From: Sipunculus nudus
Lineage: Eukaryota; Annelida; Sipuncula; Golfingiida; Sipunculidae
DNA length: 64,000 nucleotides
Reading direction: 5' to 3'
NCBI GenBank assembly: GCA_026874595.1
Contig: CM049316.1
Location: 62,359,176-62,423,175, forward strand
The notes below the pieces were generated by a model. That model was given only the letters and a program-made list of their open reading frames with translations, did not search any database and was not told the DNA's origin. Below are positions 37,501 through 50,100 of the stretch, one piece after another. Made by a program: the position numbers and the translations under genes. The number at the start of each line of letters is the position of its first letter. The stretch's first letter is position 1.

Positions 37501-38519
37501 AAAAGGTGGGGGGAATATTCAAATGATTCTACAGATGCACTGTCTAATTATTAATTTTAAATATTTTCCAAAATAGCTTTCTCATGGACTGGCGCAATGT
37601 ATGGAATGTCAAGTATTCAGACTCTATATATCATCTTGCTGTTTCTAGGTTGAAATATTAGAAATGGAGATCCAGCCGCAAAAAAAGTAACCCACTTTTT
37701 AATAAGCGGGACACACTGATGACAATTATTCAACCTAATTCAGATTAATTTTGACAAAGATCGCACTTTGTATCAGTCCACAACTTCACGGTCCACAAGA
37801 CCCTGTACGCCCCAGATCTTATGCATATATACTGTCATGCACTGCTTCTTGTATAGGTGTAGGCCTATTAAGTAATATATGGTCAGTGTTTTTGATGCCA
37901 TTCTGACTGAACACATATAATGAATTGTTGATTTAATATTGTCTGTTTACTGAAGCCTTAACGAAAACACAGACGCCTATACGGTGTTATTTGTTAACGG
38001 TCGACTCTGCTACCGCCTGTTAATTGTTGATAGCCTACGGCGTTAAAGGCGTGTTTAGGAAGTACCTCTCTTGGAGACATCATCGTTTTCAGACCGATAT
38101 CGTACACGACTTCTACTATTAAGGTTAGAATTTTAATTCGTTTCATAATTCTATTTTCTCGTGCTTTTTTAAAAGCCTAGCTTAATAATAAGTATTAATT
38201 GATCATGGTTACTTTTAAAAATATTTATAATTACAATGTATAACCATTAACGTAACACTCGCAATTTACTGTATTTGGAAAGTATATCTCCTGAATGTGA
38301 ACATTACACATCAAACTCTTTACCAGTCTCATTATACTGCATACTAAAATGTGGTTTTTCCGCAATATAAATCACGGTATATAAACATATAAATGCATGG
38401 AAGACTGCCCAGCTAAAAGCAAAAATCAAACTGATGGCCACATCGTTTCTTTCAATCAAAAGTGAAACAGAAGGGACAAAAGCAGCAACATACAGTGATA
38501 AATAGCTTAGTCCACAACA

Positions 38520-38650
38520 TCCGAGTCCGGGTGCAAGTCCAAGTCCAGGCCGCTCGAGCCCAAGTCCAAGTCCTTCAGGTTCAAATCCAAGTACTCCTTC
38601 GGGTTCGAGTCACTTGGAAGCCGAGAACAAGTGCGAGTCCGAGTCTTTTT
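38520..38650 (+). repeat. Degenerate hexamer minisatellite (AAGTCC-like)
   Basis: 'aagtccaagtccagg', 'cccaagtccaagtcc' and 'gcgagtccgagtc' recur. Both strands stay open across it because of the six-base period, producing repetitive Q/V and D/L peptides that are not evidence of a gene. Confidence 0.7.
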
Positions 38651-39495
38651 CAAAAGGAATATATATTTTTTAAGATTGTAATATATATATTTAGTTAGAT
38701 TATATATGCTTTTCACGTTAATGTTAAAATACTTTTTAGCCCAGATGCTGACCTAAAGTTTGGTAAATATGTATAGTCTAATTCTGTAGGCCAAATAATC
38801 GCCTTTTTTATCATAATCATGTGCAAATTTTTTAAACACAACAACTACTCTATATTATACAGGAAGTGTGTATGTTTTTAAAATAATGGGTTATATTTTG
38901 AATAAATATAATTGTTTATTTCATATTGTGTGCTAACATGTCTTATTTGCCACATAATTCAATCGTCGCCATAACGTTATTCATGACGTCTTTGACGTCA
39001 CTGTGTAAACAATTGCCAAGATACGTTGTACACGCACTTTTGATTTTCTGTTACGCATAAAATATTATACATTATTTCATTAATAGTCCTTATTTTATAT
39101 TATCTTCCTTTATAAGACAGAATAAATACAATATACTAAATTAGACATGACCGTAGGAAAGCCTTGGATGAAAACCCTCTGAAATACACTGTTAGCCAAC
39201 CAATATTTTTCGTATTTCCCTTATATATAAAATGATGCGATCTGTAAGTAAATCGATGATGATAATGATGATGATGATTATGCATATTATTTGAACTTTG
39301 TATGCTAAGACATTTTTATCTGATTATTGTTTCTAGTATTAAAATCATAATGAAGAGAATATATGATGGTGCAAATGACCACCGCGCATTATGCGGACTC
39401 GCACATTTTTATATAGGCATACATTGAGCGGAATGTGATCTCTTCGCGTGATATGACGCATATTTGAAATGGACACCTATTTCATGACACATATG

Positions 39496-39799
39496 CCCCT
39501 TTCAAACGGCAAATGCAAACCGTTTTAAACCGTTTTGGAGCGTTCACACGGCATTCCAAAGCGTTTTCAAACCGTTTTGGCCCAAGCATTTATTGGGATC
39601 AAGCTTAGAAGGTTGTTTCAAAATGTTTTTAATGCATGCGAATCGTTTTATCCGTCGTGTGAACGCTATTTAACGGTTTGTACCCAGGTTTCAAGCAGCA
39701 ACTCGGTCACAGCGCAAGCGCGAATAAACACGCATTGGTGCTGGATACCCGTGTGATCGCACCAATTGGGATTGAAAACGTTTTGTGTGTGAAAGGGGT
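39496..39799. mobile_element. 304-bp TIR element with CCCCTTTCA ends
   Basis: Begins CCCCTTTCAAACGGCAAA; the right end GTGTGTGAAAGGGG inverts to CCCCTTTCACACAC. Internal 'aaaccgtttt' repeats. Non-coding MITE. Confidence 0.6.
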
Positions 39800-40295
39800 T
39801 TATTTGAGGACGTTTATAATTGCTATTGCATAATTGCAGATTCACTAAATTCATTCTGCATTGTATTCTATAACAGCCGGCGGGGCTCATAACATGTCAC
39901 ACTTGGTCACATGACATTGGTCAGGTGAAATGTGCTATCTGAGGATGAATCAGCGATGAAGCATCCTGGGCGGATCCGGGGGGGGGGGGTAACTGCCCGG
40001 TCCGTAATGATTATGTAATTTCTTGCATAACAATGCTTGATTTGGCTTTCCCTTAAGACATCCTCCTCCTTTTTAATAATTTTGGTTTAATCCAGTGTTT
40101 TATTTTTGTATTAGTATTAATGTGCTTATATCGAGTACTCTTAAGGCAATTATGATAGTGTTACAATTAGAGTAACAATCAGCGTGATTTTTGCTTTTAA
40201 TTATAGCATTAATGGGTTAGATATTTTTAGTTATGATAAACATAGCACATACATAAATCTTACTGTAGCAGTAAAAATGATACACAGGAAAAAAT

Positions 40296-40303
<8 letters not shown>

Positions 40304-40357
<54 letters not shown>
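40304..40357. repeat. (TA)n microsatellite
   Basis: Followed within ~100 bp by a TGGATCCGCCCCT MITE end (40459-40471). Confidence 0.95.
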
Positions 40358-40359
<2 letters not shown>

Positions 40360-41189
40360 CAAACGAAAAATAGAGTTATGTATAATAAAAAATACATTAA
40401 CAGCTTTTGTGTATGCATACAAATGCCTTGCGCATTCCCAAATTCGATTCCAAAATTCTGGATCCGCCCCTATGCCTACCAAAAAGGTCCCTCACAGGTA
40501 ATGGTCCCACAGTGTGTTGACCTGAGGGAGCACAGTGCATGGGTACTCTAATTAACAGCTGGATGCTGGTCAGGTGAAAAAGCATGTGGTTTCATCAGGT
40601 GCCACTTATGCAAAGGACCTTCCTGTCTAATCACACGCCTACCTTCCCCTCTCAGACCATACCATGTGATGTTTCCAGCTGGTCAGTTATGCAAACCTTG
40701 GGATAACATATACATATCCATTTATATACATGTACTACAGTGGATGCTAATCTCAATACTGTTTACATGGGAACGGTCGGAGCTTCTCCTTAACATCAGA
40801 GCCAATATCCTGGCTTCCCATCAGTTATATTAACACGTAGGTGAGTGACCATGTAATGATCGTAATCATCATTATTCATGAGGCGGGGTAATCGGGCCAG
40901 GTTTAATAAAATACGGATTCAAAATTATTTTATTTATTAATAACATTTAAAGTTAAACTGGTATTGTGATAAAAGTTGTAATGTAATGGCTAAAACGCTA
41001 GGTTTGTGGTTGGAAAAATGCTTTTTTTTTATGATCGGTCCATGGCCTGTTTGTGACACTGGCTATTGAATGAGGATGAAGGTATCCGCATGATAAGAAT
41101 TATATGCCATCATTAAGCTTTATGGAGTTCAGGTTTTTACATGCGCGTTGATAGGAATAATCCAGAAATCTGAACCTGTCGTTAAGGCA

Positions 41190-41262
41190 TTCAAGCCATT
41201 GAGACACGGGAGACTTTCAGCTCTGAAGTCCAACGCCTTAACAACTGGGCTACGTCCAACCT
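41190..41262 (-). repeat. tRNA-derived SINE fragment
   Basis: The minus strand contains TAGCCCAGTTGTTAAGGC (41235-41252), a good tRNA A-box, followed by 'gttggacttcagagctgaaagtctcccgtg' in the anticodon-arm to variable-loop position. No proper B-box, so not a functional tRNA. Confidence 0.5.
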
Positions 41263-41739
41263 CGGTTGTAAGATTGAGCGCAGCAGGTTAAAGCTGCACT
41301 AAGTGACAATTTCCTTATCCAAGGTCTTCAGCACAAAGCTGCACCCTCTTCATCCAGATAACAATGCGTACTCCCCATGAATCAAATGTTTGTAAGAATG
41401 ATTTATTTGGTGTCCCCAACAGTTATATGGGTTATATATGCATTTCAGAGACGCGAGGAAAGCTTTGAGAATGTGGGTTTTTAAAGATCAAGGCAATTTA
41501 GGCTTTGAAATGGAATGATACGGTATCTGTATCGGTAATACCATGGATTGTCAAGTCTTTAACGTAAATATCTTGAAATACACTATTTACATCAGTTTTG
41601 CCATTTGATATTATACAAATTGTACAGATATAGCCACTCTCCACGGTAAGGATGATGACGTTCAGTGGTCTATATAGGTGGAGACTCAAGACTACCTGCG
41701 ATTCAATAATAATTTGGATTGTAATATTATACGTAGTTT

Positions 41740-41754
41740 TCTATTTTCAGAATC
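41740..41754 (+). promoter_or_regulatory. 3' splice site immediately before the b5 start codon
   Basis: The run TCTATTTTCAG ends at 41750 and is followed by AATC and then the ATG at 41755. This places the start codon four bases into an exon and implies an unlocated 5' exon upstream. The ATG has T at position -3, a weak context. It is the only methionine before the heme domain that is preceded by an acceptor. Confidence 0.6.
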
Positions 41755-44700
41755 ATGGAAAGTGGAATCCCAATTAACAAGCACTCAAATAACAGGTGTC
41801 CATATAGTCAGCATAAAGAAAAAATGCAGAAGACACCAGACGAAAAATGTATAGACGAGGGTATTGTGATGGACGGAGGCTGCAGCCCATCAGAAAACGA
41901 CAGCGGGTTTCCACGGCAACTGACGAAAATGTACACACTAGCAGAAGTGTCAGATCATTGTGAATATTCGTCTTGTTGGATTGCGCTTTTTGATAAAGTG
42001 TATGATATCACAGACTTTGTATTTGAGGTAAGCAGTTTCCCATAATGTATAATTATTAACTTATATACATATATTAGTTATATATATTAATATAACGCGA
42101 AACTCAATGGCATTACCAATGCATGCGGAAAACCCGCATGTTTTAGACTCCGACATTGCCTTTAGTATAGACATACAGGTAGTATGACAGCATTCCAGTG
42201 GAAAGATATGCTTACTTAGCATTTTTTCACCTTCTCCAGAGAGATAATGACTGTGCCGTAAATATATGCAGCAACATTAAATCCAGGCCTTTTAACACTA
42301 GACACTTTTTTCAGTACTTGTTTTTAGTCTGAAACATAAAATGTCAGTTAAATTCTTTCCCTGATATTATAGTAATGTTATAGTTGATTTCATGGTTTAT
42401 ATTACAGCCTGTATTCTGAAAACGAATCTTGCCCAAGTTAGAAGCACTCAGAGTTTATTACCTTAATATTCTGAATAACATTTCTATGACAGTCCTTCCT
42501 CCCGTTATTAATATGTTTGAACTTATATCAAATAAATAATAAATAAATATAAACTGCTACGATACATACAGAAATGTAAACAGTATTAAGTATTCAGTAT
42601 TACGATTATACCTTTTTTTCTCAGTTTAGTGCAGATTTTGTCTGTGACATAAAACCAACGATCAAAATTAGTTGTAGAAGCAAACTTTCCCGCTTTTAAA
42701 TTGTGATTTTATAGTTTGTGCTCAAGCATGTTAAAGTATCTTTATTTTCTGCATGGGTTCAATCGATTCAGAGCTCATGATTTGCATTTACATGAAAACA
42801 TCATATCGTAATGTTTTTCTTTTTTAAACCTGCGTCAGTATTGGCAATTATTTTTATCAAATGGTCCCAGTTAACAGACGCGTACTAGGCCTCCTTTTTA
42901 ATATGTTACAGGATTTATTGAATGATCGTTTCTGATTCTAAGACGTGATTTTTTTATTTTACAACACGTGTTTCAACGTACATATACAGTATAGTGTTAG
43001 TCAAGATTGTCACACTCTATCTCAGTCTTGATTTAATATACCTACTGACCCATTTTGAAAATAGAACAACATGTGACTCATGATCCAAACATGATGTGGT
43101 AAATTCTGTGTATTTTGAATACACCCATATACATGCGTACATGAAAGAAATATGCCAAAATCACTGACATTACTAATTTATAATTTCATATAAATTATAA
43201 TATATGTACATACATTCTCATCTATTTCATAATTTAAATGAATTATTATGCACAGTTGTTCACTTTATCTAGTTTATATGGAGGGATCCCTTTTAGCTGT
43301 TTTTTTTAATTGTATGAATTTGGAAGGATCAACAACATACATTATACGCTATAACCCTAACAGTGGTTGTTCAAATGAAATCGTATTAATGAAGGTATTT
43401 ATAAGTTTCTTGCCATGATCATATTTGTATAATCTGTTAAGGGCTTGGACTGGGTCTTGGCAAAGTACATAAGAATAATGTGTATATGGAAGTATATAAA
43501 GGCGTAGCTTATAGGAATTAAAAGTACCTTACTATGGCTAATCAGGATCATAATTCATTTTCAAGAAAATGATCTTACTTTGGGTTTCGGTTATCTCCTG
43601 AACATTTCTTATCATGATTGTATTTCATAATCTACATTTTAATTTCAGCACCCTGGTGGCTGTGATATATTGCTAGAAAACGCTGGTCGTGATGCCACAA
43701 TACCTTTCCTAGAAGTTGGACATTCACAAGATGCTGTCCAGATCTTGGAACCTTACTTTATTGGAAATCTCAAAGTAGTAAGTCTTGTTTTGTTGTTTCA
43801 ATAAATTAACATCAGTGTTCTTTATTTGTCAAAACATCCTCTGATATACAAACAATGCCCAGGTTAAGCCGTATAAGCCACACACTGTAACACATATAAC
43901 CCACCTAATTGTTATGAACAATTTGTATGTAGCCTATTTATTTAAACTTTCCAAATAAAGTGAGGTTTGGTCTTTTTACAAGTAGCAATGAAAGATTGCC
44001 ACCATAAATGGCAAGGATCGTAATACTTTGAAAGTTTCACCTTTCAAACGTTTGGAAAATCATTAATACAGGTTTGCCTTTCAGAAGAAAAATTTGCCTT
44101 TCAACTAAAAAGGTGCATCATACCAGCATATCAAACGTTCAGTCAAAATAGGTTTCAGAGACTTGACCTCTGACAAACATAAATTAAATTATATTCTAAT
44201 CAGAAGGATTGATGGTGACCTTCCTGAGATGAATATTAATATTCTTAGGGCAGAGAAAAAAATACCCTTAAATCACTTTTTTAAATTTTTGTTGATTATC
44301 ATGTGGCCTTTGACCTTTCAAATGAATGATATTTTACAAAATTTAGAACTGCATAATGTAGCGATAACCACTCACCTGCATTCTCTGGCATTAATGAGAT
44401 AACAGCAGGAAAAATATATGCAGTAGCCACCAATTTGTATATCTGCATTTTACCTTTTAAGAAATGATAAATGGGAAAAATATAGTAGTCTGTACTCTGT
44501 TGCTTACCTGATGACATTTGACCTCAATACACATAAGGTTCATAAGTTCATATGTTCAGCCCATAACCTTCTATTTAATCTAGGTTAAGGTCACAACGTG
44601 ACATGAGTCATCTGAATCAGCAGAGCAAGAAATCTCTACATGAAGTGTAAACACACACTTTCACAACATTTAACCGTAGCTGGCCCATAACCTTCTATTT

Positions 44701-45135
44701 AGGTCAAAATCACGATTTTACATGAGTCAGTAGACCAGGAAATCTTTAACTGGAGTGTGAACACACACATTCATAAGATTGTAAATATTATTATTATCTT
44801 GGCTGTCTGGTTGAACACATACAGAGACATATTGGTGGACTTTTTTTTAACATAAGTTGAGGCCTATGAAAGGGCACTGACCCCCAATGTCTGCCTTGAA
44901 CCTGCAGGTCATCATGGAAAAGGCAATTTAACAGAAGGGCTGGCTGTTATAGGATGATTCCACCCACCCCCTATGTTCAGAGACATCTGTATAATCAAAT
45001 TATGAAAACACTGAAGTCACTAAAATACTATTTTCCTGGAATGTAGTGTATATCTCATATTCTCGTGTATCAAAGGATTAAAATTATTTCTTTCAGGTTG
45101 AAAAAACTCCTAGAACAAGGTATAATACTTGCTGA
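41755..45135 (+). CDS. Cytochrome b5-like heme protein, three-exon model
   Basis: Exons: 41755-42027 (91 codons), 43649-43777 (43 codons), 45097-45135 (12 codons plus TGA), all joined in phase 0. Donors are GAG|GTAAGC and GTA|GTAAGT; acceptors are AATTTCAG and TTATTTCTTTCAG. An acceptor (CTATTTTCAG) ends 4 bp before the ATG, so an upstream, probably untranslated, exon exists. Residues about 57-135 read as a b5 domain: YTLAEV, CWIALFDKVYDITDF, then HPGG across the first junction, AGRDAT, VGHS and YFIGNL. The axial heme ligands are His92 and His116, spaced 24 residues as in animal b5. Members of this family are small electron carriers, for example for desaturases and P450s. Oddities: a ~56-residue polar N-terminal extension, Cys in place of the usual acidic residue after HPGG, and no C-terminal membrane anchor in this model, so it may be soluble. 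The heme domain is firm; the last exon is less certain. Confidence 0.88.
42028..43648 (+). other. Intron 1 of the b5-like gene
   Basis: GTAAGC...TTTCAG intron of about 1.6 kb, AT-rich, with no recognisable transposon. It interrupts the gene directly before the HPGG heme-ligand motif. Confidence 0.8.
43778..45096 (+). other. Intron 2 of the b5-like gene, with a two-unit repeat
   Basis: GTAAGT...TTTCAG intron. It contains scattered TGACCT half-sites (near 44165, 44216, 44308 and 44520). It also contains a diverged two-copy tandem repeat at about 44560-44800, unit ~125 bp, in which 'cccataaccttctattta' recurs. This looks like the remains of one of the core-repeat elements seen elsewhere in the window. 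Confidence 0.65.
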
Positions 45136-45330
45136 GTAACCCTTTGGTTTAACAAAATCTGGAATTTCTCTATTATATTGTATTTCATAAAACAAATGCA
45201 TATAACATCAGTGTTTTGTATCAATTTATAACATATGCATATAACATCAGTATTATATAACAATTTATTCCATATGCATATAACATCTGCTTATTCATTC
45301 TGGGATATAACACCTCATGTATAAGCTTTG

Positions 45331-45336
45331 AATAAA
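45331..45336 (+). promoter_or_regulatory. Candidate poly(A) signal AATAAA (proximal)
   Basis: First good AATAAA about 200 bp after the TGA of the preferred last exon. Others lie at 47628-47633 and 52799-52804; the last is followed by a T/G-rich stretch and would imply a 3' UTR of several kilobases. In AT-rich DNA this hexamer is common by chance. Confidence 0.25.
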
Positions 45337-46132
45337 ACAAATGCTAATTAATTTATGAGTATACTACTGGGTGCAGGAGCTTTATGTATGTACCAGCACT
45401 TAGGCAAATTTTGTTTACAACAAAAGGCATTGACTCCTGAGTTATATACCCTTACCATTCAACACCTGGTTGGCTTTGGGAATGATGGATACGGCAGCTG
45501 GATACAGGCCAACTAACCTTTAGACCTGTTTAGGCGAAACAACAGTGGTTGGCTTTAAATTGCAAGGTTTAAATCTTGCGGTTTTCCTTTTTGGAGTGCT
45601 TCATAAGAAACCTGACCTGTACACCATATGCCCTAAATCTTAACATTTCAATGAGGGGCAAGCCAATTGGAAATTCCTGTTCATTATTGTCAGATAATTT
45701 AAAAGAATTTTCATTATCTATTTTAAACAATTTTTTATCTTTTGACTTTCAACACTATACAGGTTTGAATAATGTGAGGCAATCATATAAATAACTCTGT
45801 ACTGATGGGATATCCTGTATTCACAAACGTTTAATTTTTGGGATAGGTTCCCTTTAATGCAAAATTAAACCTTTAATTGCTAACAAAAGCCAACCCATGT
45901 ATTTGTGAATACATTCTGGGTACACTCTTTCTGGTCTGGTTCATTAACCTTGGGTAGTATATAACAGTAAATTTTTGGGTTATAAAAGATGAGGGATAAT
46001 TAGTAAAAAATACATATGGGTTTGGGTATAAATATGAATATGCTCATTCTGTATACCTGGGACTGCATGCATAAGTATTAATCTACCCCACTAACAAACA
46101 ACTTTTCCTTTTCTTCATGTGCTTTTTAATAG

Positions 46133-46192
46133 GAGAAGGGTATGCCAAAGGCCAAGGTGTTCAACTCATTTGCCATTCTACATGAGGGGTAA
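46133..46192 (+). CDS. Possible alternative last exon of the cytochrome b5-like gene
   Basis: A pyrimidine-rich tract ending in TTTTTAATAG is followed by 19 open codons (beginning EKGMPKAKVF) and TAA, in phase 0. It could therefore be joined directly to the second b5 exon instead of the exon at 45097. It adds no hydrophobic tail either. Without transcript data I cannot choose between the two ends; the exon at 45097 looks better because VEKTP follows the b5 core naturally. Confidence 0.3.
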   Translation, partial: EKGMPKAKVFNSFAILHEG

Positions 46193-46877
46193 TCGCTGGA
46201 ATAAACAGCTCAAAGCAAGAAGGCTCTGAGAGGCAGCTTCTACTGCTGATATGGTGAAATACTGCACAAGTACATGTTAGTATGTTTTACATGTATAATG
46301 GAAGTAGGGGTTGAGAATTTGAACAGTACTGCAATGTCTTATATTTGTGAGATGCAGCACAGCTACAGGGCTACACACTTATATATTCTAAATTAGGATA
46401 GGTCTATGGCCTATTAGTATTATTATCTTTTGAATGAGACTGTAAGTGAATAATTATATGCCATCAATGGGCCCTCTAGAGTAAATGTTTGATAAGCACA
46501 GGTCTGGTAAAACCCATGAATTATAAACATGCAGTAAAGATATTTTGGATGCATTGCTTTGACGCAAATAGGGTTTTTCATGCAGCTCTAACCTGCATGT
46601 CTGAACCAATAGGCAATGTCTAAACATGAGTCCAAAAATTAACGTCCCACAGCTGAAGGAGGCATGAGGTCATGTTGTGTTGCACATACAATCTATATAG
46701 GAAATTAGGAAATAACATTTCAGTGATGTTTTCATGCCCGAGTCATTTTCTCACTCATTCTCTTCCAAGTCAGGGGGTAAACAATAAAAAAAAGTATCCC
46801 ATCTAAGGTAGTCCATATCAGGATTATGGTACTCCTTAAGAAGAGAACATTATAAAAGGGCAAGTGAATAATAAAGT

Positions 46878-46914
46878 GTGTGTGTGTGTGTGTGTGTGCG
46901 TGTGTCTGTGTGCT
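46878..46914. repeat. (GT)n microsatellite
   Basis: GT run with two interruptions, in the downstream flank or 3' UTR of the b5-like gene. Confidence 0.9.
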
Positions 46915-48549
46915 TGGGTTAAGCGAGTGGTGTAACAAATTGTCTTTCTTAAGACCAACCCTTTCAAATGATTGATCACAAGAGACCATTGACTATTGTG
47001 GATGATTTTTTTAAATTAGAATTAAATTGACAGAAAATGAAGGGCTGGTAATCTTTAATGTTTAGGCTTGTGGTTTCCCCAGTGGACCTGGGAATTTGTT
47101 ACTGACAGACCAGCAGTGCACGTTTTCATTCCCATATGCTATATACATGTATATATACTGGTGAATTGATGTTTGTTAGAAAATACTCAACTGATAATGA
47201 GCTTGCATATTAGTATCAGAGAATTCAATTAAGATCAAATTGTTGATACTTTTCAAATTGTTTCATTAATGTTTTAATACTGTTAGGAAGCATTTACTAT
47301 TAAAATGAAATATATGAAATGATCATGAAAAAAAAAACTTGTATAACTGACTGGGCAGAATGGTTTTATTTTGGGGTTTCTGGGTTCTGGACAAACCTAA
47401 AATTTATTCAGTGTTAGATTTAACACAAATAATTTTGTTTAACTCCACTTGTGTGTATTGTGTAATATATGCAGGTCCCTGAGGTCTCATGTCATTATAT
47501 ATATATACCAGCAGTATTCCACTTATCCAACAGTATATGTGCATTTATATCATCAATTAAATGTGTTAACTGCTACTGTGCCATTAGAGCAATTGTGATT
47601 TATTTACCTGGATGGTATGGATTTTGAAATAAATATTTTTCTCATATTTGAAATAATTTAAATATTAAATGAAAATTATAAATGATATGTATAGTGTAAT
47701 GTATAGTCTACCTAATAATAATGTAGTCTTACAATTGAATCTTGGGCACCTTATGTTTGGATATAGTATTATCAGTCACTAATAAACTAATGTGAGAAAA
47801 AATGAACGTAAAATGTCAAACGTCACATAAAATTTCTCAAATTTGATGGTCAGATAAATGAATAAAACATACACCTAAATATCACAAATACAAAAACATA
47901 GAATACTTTTCCACCAAGAATATACATGAGTCTAGTTTATATACTAATCACCTGGGTAAAAACTGATGTTGTGAAAAAATTACTAAAAGCATTAATACAA
48001 TTTGTTTGTGTTGATGATCAAGGGCAATGATATGTAGTTCAATATTATGAGTAAATATATTTATGTATATATCAGGTTGGTTACCAAATATTTAAGGTTT
48101 TTTTTTATGACATACGGGGCCTTGTATGTTCATGGTTATATTTAATGACAAAAGGGGAATGTATGTTAATGGTGATTTCTTAATGACATAAGAGGCATGT
48201 TTGGTCACATGATCTTTGATGAAAGGTCACATGTTCTGTATCTGGTGGCATCTTTATGAGGCATTACAAATGTATACAGGCAATTCATGTACATTTGGTA
48301 AATGTGCAGTATCACAGTGACTAGGCATGAATGAAGGCATGCTGGTACTAGGGGAGGCAACGTACTATGAATCTCCATGTTAAGTTTTATTTCTATGTGA
48401 TATTTTATTTAACAAATACATTGTTACTACAAAAACATTTTATATATTATGGTATTAATGAGATATTTCATGTCATTACACACACATTCATTTCAACACA
48501 CACACACACACATATATATAATTATAACATATACATAAATCAATAAATA

Positions 48550-48552
48550 AAT

Positions 48553-48618
<66 letters not shown>
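48550..48618. repeat. (TA)n microsatellite
   Basis: Preceded by (CA)n at 48497-48513. Confidence 0.95.
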
Positions 48619-49789
48619 ATACAGTAAAACCTTATTGTGTTTCATGGAAGCTACTTGAAAGTTTTAGCCTTTCTGAGGTTTGATACAATTAAGCAAGTTT
48701 TATATGGTAACAATTAAAACTTCAAACATTGAGCATGAAACTTTACCAAAGAGGTTTATTCCATTTAAGCAAGTTCTACACAACAAGGTTTTATTGTATA
48801 TATATTGTAAATGTTTTGGACTGAAATAAGCAATCTGTGATGTTAGTGGTTCAAATAAACCAAGGATAAACTGTTTTTTATCTTACTTATTTCCACAGGG
48901 ATGTGCCAAAAATAATTATTTGTTAATTATTTTATATTAAGGAAAGCATTTATTTCTATACCTGTAACACTTTATATTTATTTTCATTCTAATTAAGTAA
49001 AACATTCAGACAACACTGAGCCAATGAAAATTTGATGGAATTAAGCTTTTTCCATAACACATACAGAAAATGACAATTCCTTTTTTCAAGTAACTACCTT
49101 TTTCATAATTAAAGTTAAAGTCATGATTTATCTCTGTTGATTAAAATGTAATCTATTACTCATGTTACTAAAACACAAGGTAATCATTCACTTCTGAAGC
49201 AATACACCTTTATTCAAACTTCCTCATGTGGCCAAGCTTTATGTTCATGAATTCTGAATCAGTCAAATGGGCTGTGGTTATACAGAGTGATACCCGACTA
49301 TGATATTTCAGTTTAACTCAGTAGTTATTTTTGAACTGCTGATCCTGCATAAATTTAATTTCATCAAGAGTCTGACCTGCTAGATACAGACTTTTGAAGC
49401 AATCCACTGTACAGTTCACTTAGTATGATAATCTCACAATTGCAAATCATTACTTAATTATTTTTTTATTTCTTAAGGTGACAGGATTGGCAAAAAAATC
49501 CCTATATCTTAAATCAGTCCAACAATTCTTTTAAATCCATAATATAAAGACCCTATAAAGTACACATTATTTTAAACTTGGCAAAGGGTTCTTTCTGATG
49601 GCATACATATATTTTTTAACTTTCTATTAATCTAGACATGATTTTGTAACATTTAAAAAAAAATTGGAAGGAACACTATTTTACGCACCAAGTAATAGTT
49701 CGGCACTTTTTAGTAGACTGATATTAAACTACAGGACAATATCTAAAAATGTTTTTTCCCCTTTACTGTGTCTTTCTTGTTGAAAATTG

Positions 49790-50100
49790 AAATTGACTTT
49801 TTTTATTGAATAAAAATTTAAAATTTCAGTTTTAAGATAGATAGAAATATGATAAGAGGAAAAACAAAAACCCTCAATATATATTGGCATGTAGTTCAAA
49901 AAAGGTGACTTGCAGTTACTGTTTCAAAATTAAAAAAAAAAATTGAAGTTAAAATACCATATGAAAATGAATGAACATTTAAAAAATCCGTGTACCATCA
50001 GTGGAACACTTATAGATGTAAAATAAGGTATACTTTGATGGTTTATTATGGATTAAAACAACTTTTGAATTGAGATTAATTGATTAAGAAAAAGGTTCTT
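49790..50100 (+). repeat. Dispersed repeat E, copy 2
   Basis: Partner of 19320-19660; about 30 kb separates them. No open frame is conserved between the copies. Confidence 0.6.

Larger units (their letters stand above)
45136..49789 (+). other. Downstream flank or possible long 3' UTR of the b5-like gene
   Basis: Comparatively free of recognisable transposons. It holds the alternative last exon at 46133, microsatellites and several AATAAA hexamers. No other gene is visible. Confidence 0.4.

Noticed and set aside
38462-38716. Frames on both strands with repetitive V/Q and D/L peptides
   Set aside because: Produced by the six-base AAGTCC-like minisatellite, which keeps all frames in register.
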